Assembly: GCA_016793165.1 (NCBI GenBank)
Contig: JAEULA010000006.1
Coordinates: 62,001-126,000, forward strand
Length of the DNA stretch: 64,000 nt
Reading direction: 5' to 3'
Origin: Alphaproteobacteria bacterium
Lineage (GTDB): Bacteria > Pseudomonadota > Alphaproteobacteria > CACIAM-22H2
Positions 1 through 7,633 of the stretch are shown piece after piece. The translations under genes and the position numbers were made by a program. Under the pieces are notes generated by a model. It was not told the DNA's origin, ran no database searches, and saw only the letters and a program-made list of their open reading frames with translations. Each line of letters starts with the position of its first letter. Position 1 is the stretch's first letter.

Positions 1-104
1 CAGCGCTGGCCGAGCTGGCGGCGCTCGTCCGGCGTCAGCGGTTTGAGGATCTCGACGGCATCGAGGGTGTCGCGGATCGGGGGGTGTCGGGTGTCGTTAA
101 CCAT
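1..104 (-). CDS. Partial CDS, N-terminus of unknown protein
   Basis: Only the first 34 codons are inside the window; the gene runs off the left edge. It begins with ATG at 104 on the minus strand and reads MVNDTRHPPIRDTLDAVEIL, then a stretch ending LTPDERRQLGQR. A hydrophilic start followed by 'L..LTPDER..L' resembles the helix that precedes a cyclic-nucleotide-binding domain, but this is too little to assign a family. It is divergent from the MaoC-like gene at 247, and the 142-bp gap holds a plausible promoter for that gene. Confidence 0.35.
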   Translation of the reverse strand, partial: MVNDTRHPPIRDTLDAVEILKPLTPDERRQLGQR

Positions 105-160
105 GCGCTTGTTCCGTACTGTTGGCGTATCAGGATGATCGCTGCAACGGCTGGCGCGGA

Positions 161-189
161 TTGCCGCCTTGCAAGGTGGTCAGTATAGT
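161..189 (+). promoter_or_regulatory. Candidate sigma-70-type promoter
   Basis: TTGCCG at 161-166 and TATAGT at 184-189 are separated by exactly 17 bp. The -10 matches the consensus at five of six positions and the -35 at four. The predicted start near 196 lies about 50 bp before the MaoC-like gene at 247. Found by eye, with no experimental support. Confidence 0.4.
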
Positions 190-246
190 CGCGCGCCTTT
201 TGGATTGTGCGCTGCAGCATCCGGCGTGCGCGAGCGGAGCGGTGGA

Positions 247-726
247 ATGAGCGACGCGGAAGAGTTGCATGGTTTCTTTTTCGAGGACCTGCGCGTGGGC
301 CAGACGGCGGTCATCGCGCGAACGGTCACCGAGGCCGACATCGTCATGTTCGCAGGCATCTCTGGCGACACCAATCCGGTCCACATCAACGAGGAGTTCG
401 CCGCGGGCACGATGTTCTCGGGCCGCATCGCCCACGGCATGCTGACCGCGAGCTTTATCTCGACCGTGATCGGGACGCGACTGCCAGGGCCGGGCGCCAT
501 CTACTTGTCACAGTCATTGCGTTTCAAGGCGCCGGTGCGCGTCGGGGACACGGTCTGGGCACGGGCCACGGTGACCGAGCTGGTGCCCGAGAAGCGCCGC
601 GCGGTGCTGGCCACCACGGTCAGCGTCCGCGACAAGGTGGTTCTCGAGGGCGAGGCGACGGTCATGGTGCCGCTGCGCGCCGCCGTGGCCAAGCCGGCCG
701 TGCCCGCCGCGGCCACCGCGCAATAG
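247..726 (+). CDS. MaoC-family (R)-specific enoyl-CoA hydratase
   Basis: The 159-residue product is a single hot-dog-fold MaoC domain. It carries the hydratase-2 signature: a GDTNPVH segment (catalytic Asp and His), followed by SGRIAHGML. Proteins of this size hydrate trans-2-enoyl-CoA to (R)-3-hydroxyacyl-CoA in fatty acid or polyhydroxyalkanoate metabolism and act as cytoplasmic dimers. The Ala/Pro-rich last 15 residues look disordered. I chose ATG 247, after AGCGGTGGA, over an in-frame ATG at 169 because homology starts only near residue 8. ribF follows 46 bp downstream on the same strand. Exact chain-length specificity cannot be read from sequence. Confidence 0.85.
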   Translation: MSDAEELHGFFFEDLRVGQTAVIARTVTEADIVMFAGISGDTNPVHINEEFAAGTMFSGRIAHGMLTASFISTVIGTRLPGPGAIYLSQSLRFKAPVRVGDTVWARATVTELVPEKRRAVLATTVSVRDKVVLEGEATVMVPLRAAVAKPAVPAAATAQ

Positions 727-772
727 CCACGACGTCGACCGGGCGCCGGGCGGGATTCGAGCGCGGGCCGCG

Positions 773-1729
773 ATGCGCCTCATCCGACATGCCTCTGCCG
801 CGCCGGCCGCGGCCGCCGGCGCCTCCGTGGCGATCGGGAACTTCGACGGCGTGCATCTCGGGCACCAGGCCGTCGTCCAGGCGGCGCAACGCGAGGCGTC
901 GCGCCTCGGCGCGCCCTCGGCGGTCCTGACCTTCACGCCGCATCCCCGGCGGTTCTTCCGCCCCGACCAGCCACCCTTCCTTCTGACGCGCCTGCGCACC
1001 AAGCTGAGCCTGGTGGGCGCGCTCGGGGTCGATCTGCTCTACCTCCTGCGATTCGACGCGGCGCTCGCCTCGCTCACCGCCGAGGCCTTCGTCGACCGCG
1101 TGCTCATCGGGGCGATGCGCATCCGACATGCCGCCGTCGGTTACGACTTCGTCTTCGGCAAGGGGCGCGGGGGCGATCCCGAGTTCCTGCGCGCGCGTCT
1201 GGCCGCGGCCGGCGTCGCCACCACCGTCGTGGCGCCGGTCCGCGGCCCGGGCGACATCGTCTTCTCGTCGACCGCCGTGCGCGATGCGCTGGAATCGGGC
1301 GCGCCGGGACGGGCGGCGGCCATCCTCGGGCGGCCCTTCGCCATCGAGGGCCGCGTCGCCCGCGGCGACCGGCGCGGGCGTCTGATCGGCTTTCCCACGG
1401 CCAACATGTGGCTTGCCGAGTACGTGCGCCCGCGGCTGGGCGTCTACGCGGTCCGCGCCCGCCTCGACGCGCGGAATCTGCTCGGCGTGGCCAATCTCGG
1501 GCTGCGGCCCACTTTCGGCGGCGACAAGGAGCCGCGGCTCGAGGTCCATCTCTTCGACCTCGACGAGGACCTCTACGGCCGGCGCCTCTGCGTCGAGTTG
1601 ATCGAGTTCATCCGTCCCGAGCAGCGCTTCGACGGCCTCGAGGCGCTCAAGGCGCAGATCGCCCGCGACGCGGCAAAGGCACGCGCCCTGCTGGCCGGCG
1701 GTTGCGGCACCGCCGGCCCCTCCCTATGA
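773..1729 (+). CDS. ribF: Bifunctional riboflavin kinase / FAD synthetase
   Basis: RibF converts riboflavin to FMN and then FAD in the cytoplasm. The N-terminal nucleotidyltransferase domain has the GNFDGVHLGHQ motif at residues 22-32 (HxGH-type ATP site). The C-terminal flavokinase domain has LIGFPTAN near residue 205, the kinase PTAN motif. Its 318 residues match the usual bacterial length of about 310-320. It lies directly upstream of the ACT-like gene and ileS, a common alphaproteobacterial order. The 126-bp gap after it contains a strong structured element. Confidence 0.97.
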   Translation: MRLIRHASAAPAAAAGASVAIGNFDGVHLGHQAVVQAAQREASRLGAPSAVLTFTPHPRRFFRPDQPPFLLTRLRTKLSLVGALGVDLLYLLRFDAALASLTAEAFVDRVLIGAMRIRHAAVGYDFVFGKGRGGDPEFLRARLAAAGVATTVVAPVRGPGDIVFSSTAVRDALESGAPGRAAAILGRPFAIEGRVARGDRRGRLIGFPTANMWLAEYVRPRLGVYAVRARLDARNLLGVANLGLRPTFGGDKEPRLEVHLFDLDEDLYGRRLCVELIEFIRPEQRFDGLEALKAQIARDAAKARALLAGGCGTAGPSL

Positions 1730-1768
1730 TCCGCCGCGTCATGGCCCAGCGGTCCTTCAGCCCCGTCC

Positions 1769-1836
1769 GGACGGCGCGAATTAGCCGCCCGACTCTCGTC
1801 GAGAGTCGGGTCGAGCTGATTCGTCCATTCGCGCCG
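1769..1836 (+). promoter_or_regulatory. Structured leader with two exclusive folds
   Basis: A perfect 10-bp stem with a GTC loop (1788-1797 with 1801-1810) sits inside a second perfect 10-bp inverted repeat (1772-1781 with 1827-1836). The 5' arm can instead pair at 1769-1773 with 1822-1826 and 1779-1785 with 1815-1821, which excludes the outer repeat. The element ends 4 nt before the Shine-Dalgarno AGGAG at 1841-1845 of the next gene. There is no T tract, so a simple intrinsic terminator is unlikely. It could be an RNA switch or attenuator for the ileS operon, or a palindromic repeat. Confidence 0.45.
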
Positions 1837-1855
1837 TTGAAGGAGTTCGCGCGCC

Positions 1856-2140
1856 ATGTCTTCGTCCGATCGTAGTTCCCCGCCCGTCTGGTGCTTTTCC
1901 GTGTTCGCCGCCCGCGAGGTGAGCGTGGCACCCCGCGTCCTTGGCGAGTTCGCCAAGCGCGGGCTCGTCCCTGACCGCTTCGAGTCCGTCGCCGCCGGCG
2001 ACGAGCTCGCCATCGACGTCCAGGTCGCCGAGATGGCGGCCGAGGTCGCCGCGCACGTGGCGGAGGTCCTTCGCGGACTCCTCCACGTCGAGCGCGTGCT
2101 GACCGCGACCAAGACCCTCGCCCGAGAGGCACGCGCATGA
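1856..2140 (+). CDS. Small ACT-domain-like protein coupled to ileS
   Basis: A 94-residue protein with no signal peptide. Residues about 11-80 alternate strand and helix as in ACT domains (VWCFSVFAAREVSVAPRVL, then FAKRGLVPDRF, LAIDVQV, and a helix before VERVLT). They resemble the small regulatory subunit of acetolactate synthase (IlvN/IlvH), but the protein stands alone. ACT domains usually bind amino acids as allosteric ligands. Its TGA overlaps the ATG of ileS (ATGA, 2137-2140), so the two are probably translationally coupled. The Shine-Dalgarno is AGGAG at 1841. A role in sensing isoleucine or valine is inference from position; the domain call comes from pattern recognition only. Confidence 0.65.
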   Translation: MSSSDRSSPPVWCFSVFAAREVSVAPRVLGEFAKRGLVPDRFESVAAGDELAIDVQVAEMAAEVAAHVAEVLRGLLHVERVLTATKTLAREARA

Positions 2141-5031
2141 ACGAGCAAGCCCCCAACCGCGGCGAAACCTCCCGCGACTACAAGGACACCGTCTTCCTTC
2201 CGGAGACGGCGTTCCCGATGCGCGGCGAGCTGCCCAAGCGCGAGCCGCAGATGCTCGAGCGCTGGAAGCGCATGGACCTGTTCAAGCGCCTGCGCGAGAC
2301 GGCGGCCGGCCGTCCCAAGTTCGTGCTCCACGACGGCCCGCCCTACGCCAACGGCCACCTCCATATCGGCCACGCCCTCAACAAGATCCTCAAGGACGTG
2401 ATCAACCGCGTTCACCAGATGAAGGGCGAGGACGCCAACTACGTGCCCGGCTGGGACTGCCACGGCTTGCCGATCGAATGGAAGATCGAGGAGGAGTACC
2501 GCGCGAAGAGCAAGGACAAGGACTCGGTGCCGATCATCGAGTTCCGCAAGCAGTGCCGCGACTTCGCCGCGAAGTGGATCGACATCCAGCGCGAGGAGTT
2601 CAAGCGGCTCGGCGTCGAGGGCGACTGGTCGCGCCCGTACACGACGATGACGCTTGATGCCGAGGCGCAGATCGTGCGCGAGCTGCATAAGTTCGCCCTC
2701 AACGGCGGCCTCTATCGCGGCGCGCGGCCGGTGATGTGGTCGGTGGTCGAGAAGACCGCGCTGGCCGAGGCCGAGATCGAGTACCACGACCACAAGTCCG
2801 ACACGGTCTGGGTGCGCTTCCCGGTGGTGAAGAGCGACCGGCCCGAGCTCGCGGGCGCCGCGATCGTCATCTGGACGACGACGCCCTGGACGATGCCCGC
2901 CAACCGCGCGCTCGCGATCGGCGAGGCGATCGAGTACCGCGTCTGCACCGTGTCGGAGACCGCCGAGGGCTCGCTCGCGCGCGCCGGCGAGAAGCTCGTG
3001 ATCGCGAGCGATCTCGTGGCCAGCGTCGAGGCGCAGCTCAAGGGCGCGAAGCTGGCGCCCGGGGCCACGCTCAAGGGCAAGGACCTGCTCGGCACCGTCT
3101 GCGCGCACCCGTTCCGCGGCTGGGAGGCCGGGAAGGGCGAGGGCGCCTACGGCTACGAGTTCGACGTGCGCGTCTTCGCCGGCGGCTTCGTCACGACCGA
3201 CGCCGGCACGGGCATCGTCCACATCGCGCCGAGCCACGGCCGCGACGACTTCGAACTCGGCCATGCCAACGGCCTGCCGGTCCCCGACATGATCGACGAC
3301 GCCGGCGTCTACCTGCCGCCGGTCAAGCCCTTCGCGGGCAAGCGGATCTACACGGAGTCCGGCAAGCCCGGCGATGCGAACGGCGCGGTGATCAAGGCGC
3401 TGGTCGAGGTCGGCGCGCTGCTCGCCAAGGGCTCGCTGCGCCACGAGTATCCGCATTCCTGGCGATCCAAGGCGCCGCTGATCTTCCGCAACACGCCGCA
3501 GTGGTTCATCTCGATGGCGACCAACGACCTGCGCGCCAAGGCGCTGCAGGCGATCGCCGATTCGAGCTGGTTCCCGCCCGCGGGCGAGAACCGCCTGCGT
3601 GCGATGATCGAGCAGCGCCCCGACTGGTGCATCTCGCGTCAGCGCGCGTGGGGCGTGCCGATCGCGGTGTTCGTGAAGAAGGGGACGGGCGAGCTGCTGC
3701 GCGACGCCGAAGTGTTCCAGCGCATCGCCGACGCCTTCGCCGCCGAGGGCTCCGACGCCTGGTGGTCGAGCCCGCCGTCGCGTTTCCTGGGCAACAGGTA
3801 CGATCCGGCGCAGTACGAGCAGATCTTCGACATCGTCGACGTGTGGTTCGAGTCCGGCTCCACGCACAGTTTCGTGTGCGAGGCGCGGCCCGAACTCAAG
3901 GCGCCGGCGACCCTCTATCTCGAGGGCTCGGACCAGCATCGCGGCTGGTTCCACTCCTCGCTGCTCGAGAGCTGCGGCACGCGCGGCCACGCGCCCTTCG
4001 AGGGCGTGCTGACGCACGGCTTCGTGCTCGACGAGCAGGGCCGCAAGATGTCGAAGTCGCTGGGCAACGTCGTCGCGCCCCAGGAGGTCGTCGACAAGCT
4101 CGGCGCCGACATCCTGCGCCTGTGGGTCGTCGCGTCCGACTACTCCGAGGACCTGCGCATCGGGCCCGAGATCCTCAAACAGCAATCCGAGATCTACCGG
4201 CGGCTGCGCAACACGCTGCGCTACCTGCTGGGCGCGCTCAAGGACTTCACCCCGGCCGAGCGCGTGCCGGTCGCGGAGCTGCCGGAGCTCGAACGCTTCG
4301 TGCTGCACCGGCTCGTCGAGCTCGACGAGGCGTTGAAGCGCGCCTGCGCGACCTACGAGTTCAATCCGTTCTTCACGGCGCTCCACAATTTCTGCGCCGT
4401 CGACCTCTCGGCTCTCTACTTCGACATCCGCAAGGACGCACTCTACTGCGACCGGCCGGACTCCCCGCGACGCCGCGCCGCGCGCAGCGTCATGGCCACG
4501 GTGTTCGACTGCGTGACCAAATGGCTGGCGCCGGTGCTCTGCTTCACCGCCGAGGAGGCGTGGCTGGCGCGCCATCAGGGCGACGGCGAGAGCGTGCACC
4601 TGCAGCTCTTCCCGGAGATCGAGGCGACGTGGCGCAACGAGGCGCTGGCGCGCAAGTGGCAGACGGTGCGCGACGTCCGTCGCGTGGTCACCGGCTGCCT
4701 GGAGAAGGCGCGCGAGCGCAAGGAGATCGGCTCGAGCCTGCAGGCCGCGCCGGTCGTCCATCTCGGGCCCGCCCAGGCGGCAACGCTCGAGGGGCTCGAT
4801 CTCGAGGAGATCTTCATCACCTCCGGGCATCGACTGGTCGTCGGCGATCCGCCGGCCGATCCCGCGCTGTTCCGCCTGGCCGATGTTCCCGACGTGGCGG
4901 TCGCCTTCGCCCCCGCCGAGGGGAACAAGTGCCAGCGCTGCTGGAAGGTGCTGCCCGAGGTCGGCCGGCATCCCCGGCATCCGGCCCTGTGCGAGCGCTG
5001 CGCCGATGCCGTCGACCATTCCGGCGGCTGA
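2137..5031 (+). CDS. ileS: Isoleucyl-tRNA synthetase
   Basis: A class I aminoacyl-tRNA synthetase that charges tRNA-Ile and edits misactivated valine. At 964 residues it is typical in length. HLHIGH lies near residue 74 and KMSKS at about 637, forming the ATP site. The connective editing domain lies between (TTTPWTMPANRA segment). The C-terminus has a zinc-finger motif with Cys pairs near 932/935 and 952/955 (CQRC...CERC), as in the bacterial-type enzyme rather than the eukaryotic-like, mupirocin-resistant type. It overlaps the ACT-like gene by 4 bp, and lspA starts 3 bp after its stop, so all three are likely co-transcribed. Confidence 0.98.
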   Translation: MNEQAPNRGETSRDYKDTVFLPETAFPMRGELPKREPQMLERWKRMDLFKRLRETAAGRPKFVLHDGPPYANGHLHIGHALNKILKDVINRVHQMKGEDANYVPGWDCHGLPIEWKIEEEYRAKSKDKDSVPIIEFRKQCRDFAAKWIDIQREEFKRLGVEGDWSRPYTTMTLDAEAQIVRELHKFALNGGLYRGARPVMWSVVEKTALAEAEIEYHDHKSDTVWVRFPVVKSDRPELAGAAIVIWTTTPWTMPANRALAIGEAIEYRVCTVSETAEGSLARAGEKLVIASDLVASVEAQLKGAKLAPGATLKGKDLLGTVCAHPFRGWEAGKGEGAYGYEFDVRVFAGGFVTTDAGTGIVHIAPSHGRDDFELGHANGLPVPDMIDDAGVYLPPVKPFAGKRIYTESGKPGDANGAVIKALVEVGALLAKGSLRHEYPHSWRSKAPLIFRNTPQWFISMATNDLRAKALQAIADSSWFPPAGENRLRAMIEQRPDWCISRQRAWGVPIAVFVKKGTGELLRDAEVFQRIADAFAAEGSDAWWSSPPSRFLGNRYDPAQYEQIFDIVDVWFESGSTHSFVCEARPELKAPATLYLEGSDQHRGWFHSSLLESCGTRGHAPFEGVLTHGFVLDEQGRKMSKSLGNVVAPQEVVDKLGADILRLWVVASDYSEDLRIGPEILKQQSEIYRRLRNTLRYLLGALKDFTPAERVPVAELPELERFVLHRLVELDEALKRACATYEFNPFFTALHNFCAVDLSALYFDIRKDALYCDRPDSPRRRAARSVMATVFDCVTKWLAPVLCFTAEEAWLARHQGDGESVHLQLFPEIEATWRNEALARKWQTVRDVRRVVTGCLEKARERKEIGSSLQAAPVVHLGPAQAATLEGLDLEEIFITSGHRLVVGDPPADPALFRLADVPDVAVAFAPAEGNKCQRCWKVLPEVGRHPRHPALCERCADAVDHSGG

Positions 5032-5034
5032 TCG

Positions 5035-5541
5035 GTGCTCGGCTACGGCCTCGTGCTCGCCGGCGTGGTCCTGGTCCTCGACCAGATCACGAAGTGGATC
5101 TTCTACGCCTGGCTGATCGGCCTGCCGTTCTGGGGGGCCGCGCCGCGGCCCCTTCCGCGCGGCATGTCGATCGAAGTGACGGGATTCTTCAATCTCGTCA
5201 CGGTGTGGAATTACGGCGTCAGCTTCGGGATGTTCAACCAGGGGTCGTCGGATTCGGCCTGGCTGCTCGCCGCCTTGGCCGGCGCGATCACCATCGCGCT
5301 GCTGCTGTGGCTGCGCCGGGCGCCGAATCTCTTGGTCGCCAGCGGCCTCGGCCTGGTGATCGGCGGCGCCGTCGGGAACGTCGTCGATCGGCTTCGCCTG
5401 GGGGCCGTCTTCGACTTCCTCGACCTTCATGCCTTCGGCTGGCACTGGCCCGCCTTCAACATCGCGGATGCCGGGATCTGCGTCGGCGTCGGCCTGCTGC
5501 TGGTCGACGCCTTGTTTGCGCCAAAACCCTCCGGTAAATAG
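5035..5541 (+). CDS. lspA: Lipoprotein signal peptidase II
   Basis: A four-helix inner-membrane aspartyl protease that cleaves prolipoprotein signal peptides after lipidation. The catalytic pair is D127 (in AVFDFLD) and D145 (in NIADAG), 18 residues apart as in the family; the upstream GNVVDR motif is also present. It is 168 residues with a GTG start 3 bp after ileS. The ileS-lspA pairing is very widespread. The next gene encodes a lipoprotein, a likely substrate. Confidence 0.96.
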   Translation: MLGYGLVLAGVVLVLDQITKWIFYAWLIGLPFWGAAPRPLPRGMSIEVTGFFNLVTVWNYGVSFGMFNQGSSDSAWLLAALAGAITIALLLWLRRAPNLLVASGLGLVIGGAVGNVVDRLRLGAVFDFLDLHAFGWHWPAFNIADAGICVGVGLLLVDALFAPKPSGK

Positions 5542-5546
5542 CCCTC

Positions 5547-6134
5547 ATGTCCATCCATTCCGCGCCCCGTCGCCTGAGCGCGCTGGCGGTCCTCGCCGTC
5601 GCGTTGTCGCTTGGCGCGTGCACGGATTTCCGGAAGGCCGCCGGCTGGGACAAGGCCCCGCCCGACGAGTTCCGGGTGATCAGTCGCGCGCCGCTGTCCC
5701 TGCCGCCCGATTTCGGCTTGCGCCCGCCGACGCCGGGCGCGCCGCGGCCCCAGGAAGGCACGCCGACCGACCAGGCGCGCAGCGCCGTCACCGGTTCGCG
5801 CACGCCGGCGCGCAACACCTCGCCCAACGCCGTCCAGCGCAGCACGAGCAGCCCGGCGGAGCAGGCGCTGCTCACGCGGGTGGGCGCCGACCGCGTCGAC
5901 CCGTCGATCCGCGAGACGGTCAATCGCGAGGCGAGCCAGCTCGCCGATGCCGAGAAGACCTTCACGGACCGCCTGATCTTCTGGCGCGACCCGCCGCCGT
6001 CGGGAACCGTCATCGACGCCGAGCGCGAGCAGCAGCGGATCCGCGAGAACCAGGCGCTCGGTCGCTCGGCGACCGACGGCGACACGCCGATCATCCGCAA
6101 GCGCCAGCGCGGCCTGCTCGAAGGGCTGTTCTGA
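5547..6134 (+). CDS. DUF3035-family lipoprotein
   Basis: A 195-residue envelope protein. The signal peptide ends in lipobox LGAC with lipidated Cys at residue 25. The mature part is Pro/Arg-rich and low in complexity, with a conserved start (PPDEFRVISRAPLSLPPDF) characteristic of the DUF3035 family found between lspA and M16 peptidase genes in alphaproteobacteria. A C-terminal RIRENQALG...IIRKRQRG segment is predicted helical. The function of the family is not established. Position suggests envelope assembly, but this is inference. Confidence 0.8.
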   Translation: MSIHSAPRRLSALAVLAVALSLGACTDFRKAAGWDKAPPDEFRVISRAPLSLPPDFGLRPPTPGAPRPQEGTPTDQARSAVTGSRTPARNTSPNAVQRSTSSPAEQALLTRVGADRVDPSIRETVNREASQLADAEKTFTDRLIFWRDPPPSGTVIDAEREQQRIRENQALGRSATDGDTPIIRKRQRGLLEGLF

Positions 6135-6280
6135 GCCTCGACCCGGCCTATCCTGGTCGGGCCGGCCGATCGGCGGGCGCGGCGAGGCGCGGCATCCTGC
6201 CGGCCATCCGTCCTGCCCTCGATGGGTCTGCCTGATGACGACGGCATCGCCGTCGCATCTTCGCGTTCGTTCATCTTCGG

Positions 6281-7633
6281 GTGGATCCCTTGCTGCGTTG
6301 TCTGCGCCTGGCGTCGGCTCTCGTCGTGGTCCTCGCTGCGGCCGTCGCGGGCCCGAGCGCCTCCGCCCAGGTCTTCCGGCCGACGACCTTCACGCTCGCC
6401 AACGGCCTGCAAGTCGTCGTGGTGGAGAACCACCGCGCCCCGATCGTCACGCACATGGTGTGGTATCGCGCCGGGGCCGCCGACGAGGCGCCTGGCAAGT
6501 CCGGCATCGCGCATTTCCTCGAACACCTGATGTTCAAGGGCACGGCCGACGTGCCGCCGGGCGAGATGTCGAAGATCGTCGCGCGCAACGGCGGGCGCGA
6601 CAACGCCTTCACCAGCTGGGACTACACCGGCTACTTCCAGTCGGTCGCGCGCGACCGCCTCGAGCTGATGATGCGGCTCGAGGCCGACCGCATGACCGGG
6701 CTGATCCTGACCGACGCGGTCGTGCTGCCGGAGCGCGACGTGATCCTCGAGGAACGCCGCCAGGTCGTCGACAACGTGCCGAGCGCGCGGCTGCGCGAGC
6801 AGCTCGGCGCCGCGATGTTCGTGAACCATCCCTACGGCCGCCCGATCATCGGCTGGGAGCACGAGATCCGCGGCCTCACGCGCGACGACGCCATCGTCTG
6901 GTATCGCACCTGGTACGCGCCCAACAACGCGGTGCTGATCGTCGCGGGCGACGTGACCGCCGACGAGGTGCGCGGCCTCGCCGAGCGGTACTACGGGCCG
7001 ATCCCCGCGCGGCCGGTGCCGGCGCGCCTTCGTCCGGCCGAGCCGCCGCCGCAGGCGGCGCGGCGCGTCGTCCTGAAGGACGAGCGCGTGCGCCAGCCCA
7101 GCTGGACGCGAAGCTTCCTCGCCCCGAGCCAGAAGAGCGGCGAGACCGAGCACGCCTATCCGCTGCAGATCCTCGCTGACATCCTCGGATCGCAGTCGGG
7201 CCGCCTCTATCGCGCGCTCGTCGTCGACAAGCAGATCGCGGTCAGCGCCGGGGCGGCCTACGACGACGACGCCGTCGATCTCAGCTCGTTCCTGCTCTAT
7301 GCGAGCCCGCGACAGGGCCGCACGACCGACGAGGTCGAGCGCGCGATGGAGGCCGAGATCGCGACGCTGCTGCGCGACGGCGTGAGCGACCAGGAGGTCG
7401 AGCGGGCCAAGACCCGCATGGCGGCGTCGAGCGTTCTGGCGCGCGACGCCGTCGGCACGGCGCCGCGGGTGATCGGTGCGGCGCTGATGGGCGGGCTCAC
7501 GATCGAGGAGATCGAGGCCTGGCCGCAGCGCATCGCGGCGGTGACCCCCGCCCAGGTCACGGCCGCGGCGCGCGCCGTCCTGCAGGAGCCGCGCAGCGTC
7601 ACCGGCCATCTGCTGACGAAGGAGGCGCCGTGA
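6281..7633 (+). CDS. M16 zinc peptidase, catalytically intact
   Basis: An exported insulinase/pitrilysin-family metallopeptidase of 450 residues. The signal peptide (leucine- and alanine-rich, ending near SASAQ) is followed by the inverted zinc motif HFLEH starting at His78 and by the downstream glutamate region (VILEERRQ). This subunit therefore has the catalytic site. It overlaps the next M16 gene (TGATG), whose product lacks the motif, so the pair probably forms an active/inactive heterodimer in the periplasm, as in other two-subunit M16B proteases. The start is GTG 6281; TTG 6290 is an alternative. Confidence 0.92.
   Translation: MDPLLRCLRLASALVVVLAAAVAGPSASAQVFRPTTFTLANGLQVVVVENHRAPIVTHMVWYRAGAADEAPGKSGIAHFLEHLMFKGTADVPPGEMSKIVARNGGRDNAFTSWDYTGYFQSVARDRLELMMRLEADRMTGLILTDAVVLPERDVILEERRQVVDNVPSARLREQLGAAMFVNHPYGRPIIGWEHEIRGLTRDDAIVWYRTWYAPNNAVLIVAGDVTADEVRGLAERYYGPIPARPVPARLRPAEPPPQAARRVVLKDERVRQPSWTRSFLAPSQKSGETEHAYPLQILADILGSQSGRLYRALVVDKQIAVSAGAAYDDDAVDLSSFLLYASPRQGRTTDEVERAMEAEIATLLRDGVSDQEVERAKTRMAASSVLARDAVGTAPRVIGAALMGGLTIEEIEAWPQRIAAVTPAQVTAAARAVLQEPRSVTGHLLTKEAP

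Noticed and set aside
1573..5445. Very long minus-strand ORF (about 1290 codons) over ribF, ileS and lspA
   Set aside because: Arg/Ala/Gly/Pro-rich shadow translation caused by GC-rich third positions on the opposite strand; the plus strand carries unmistakable conserved genes.
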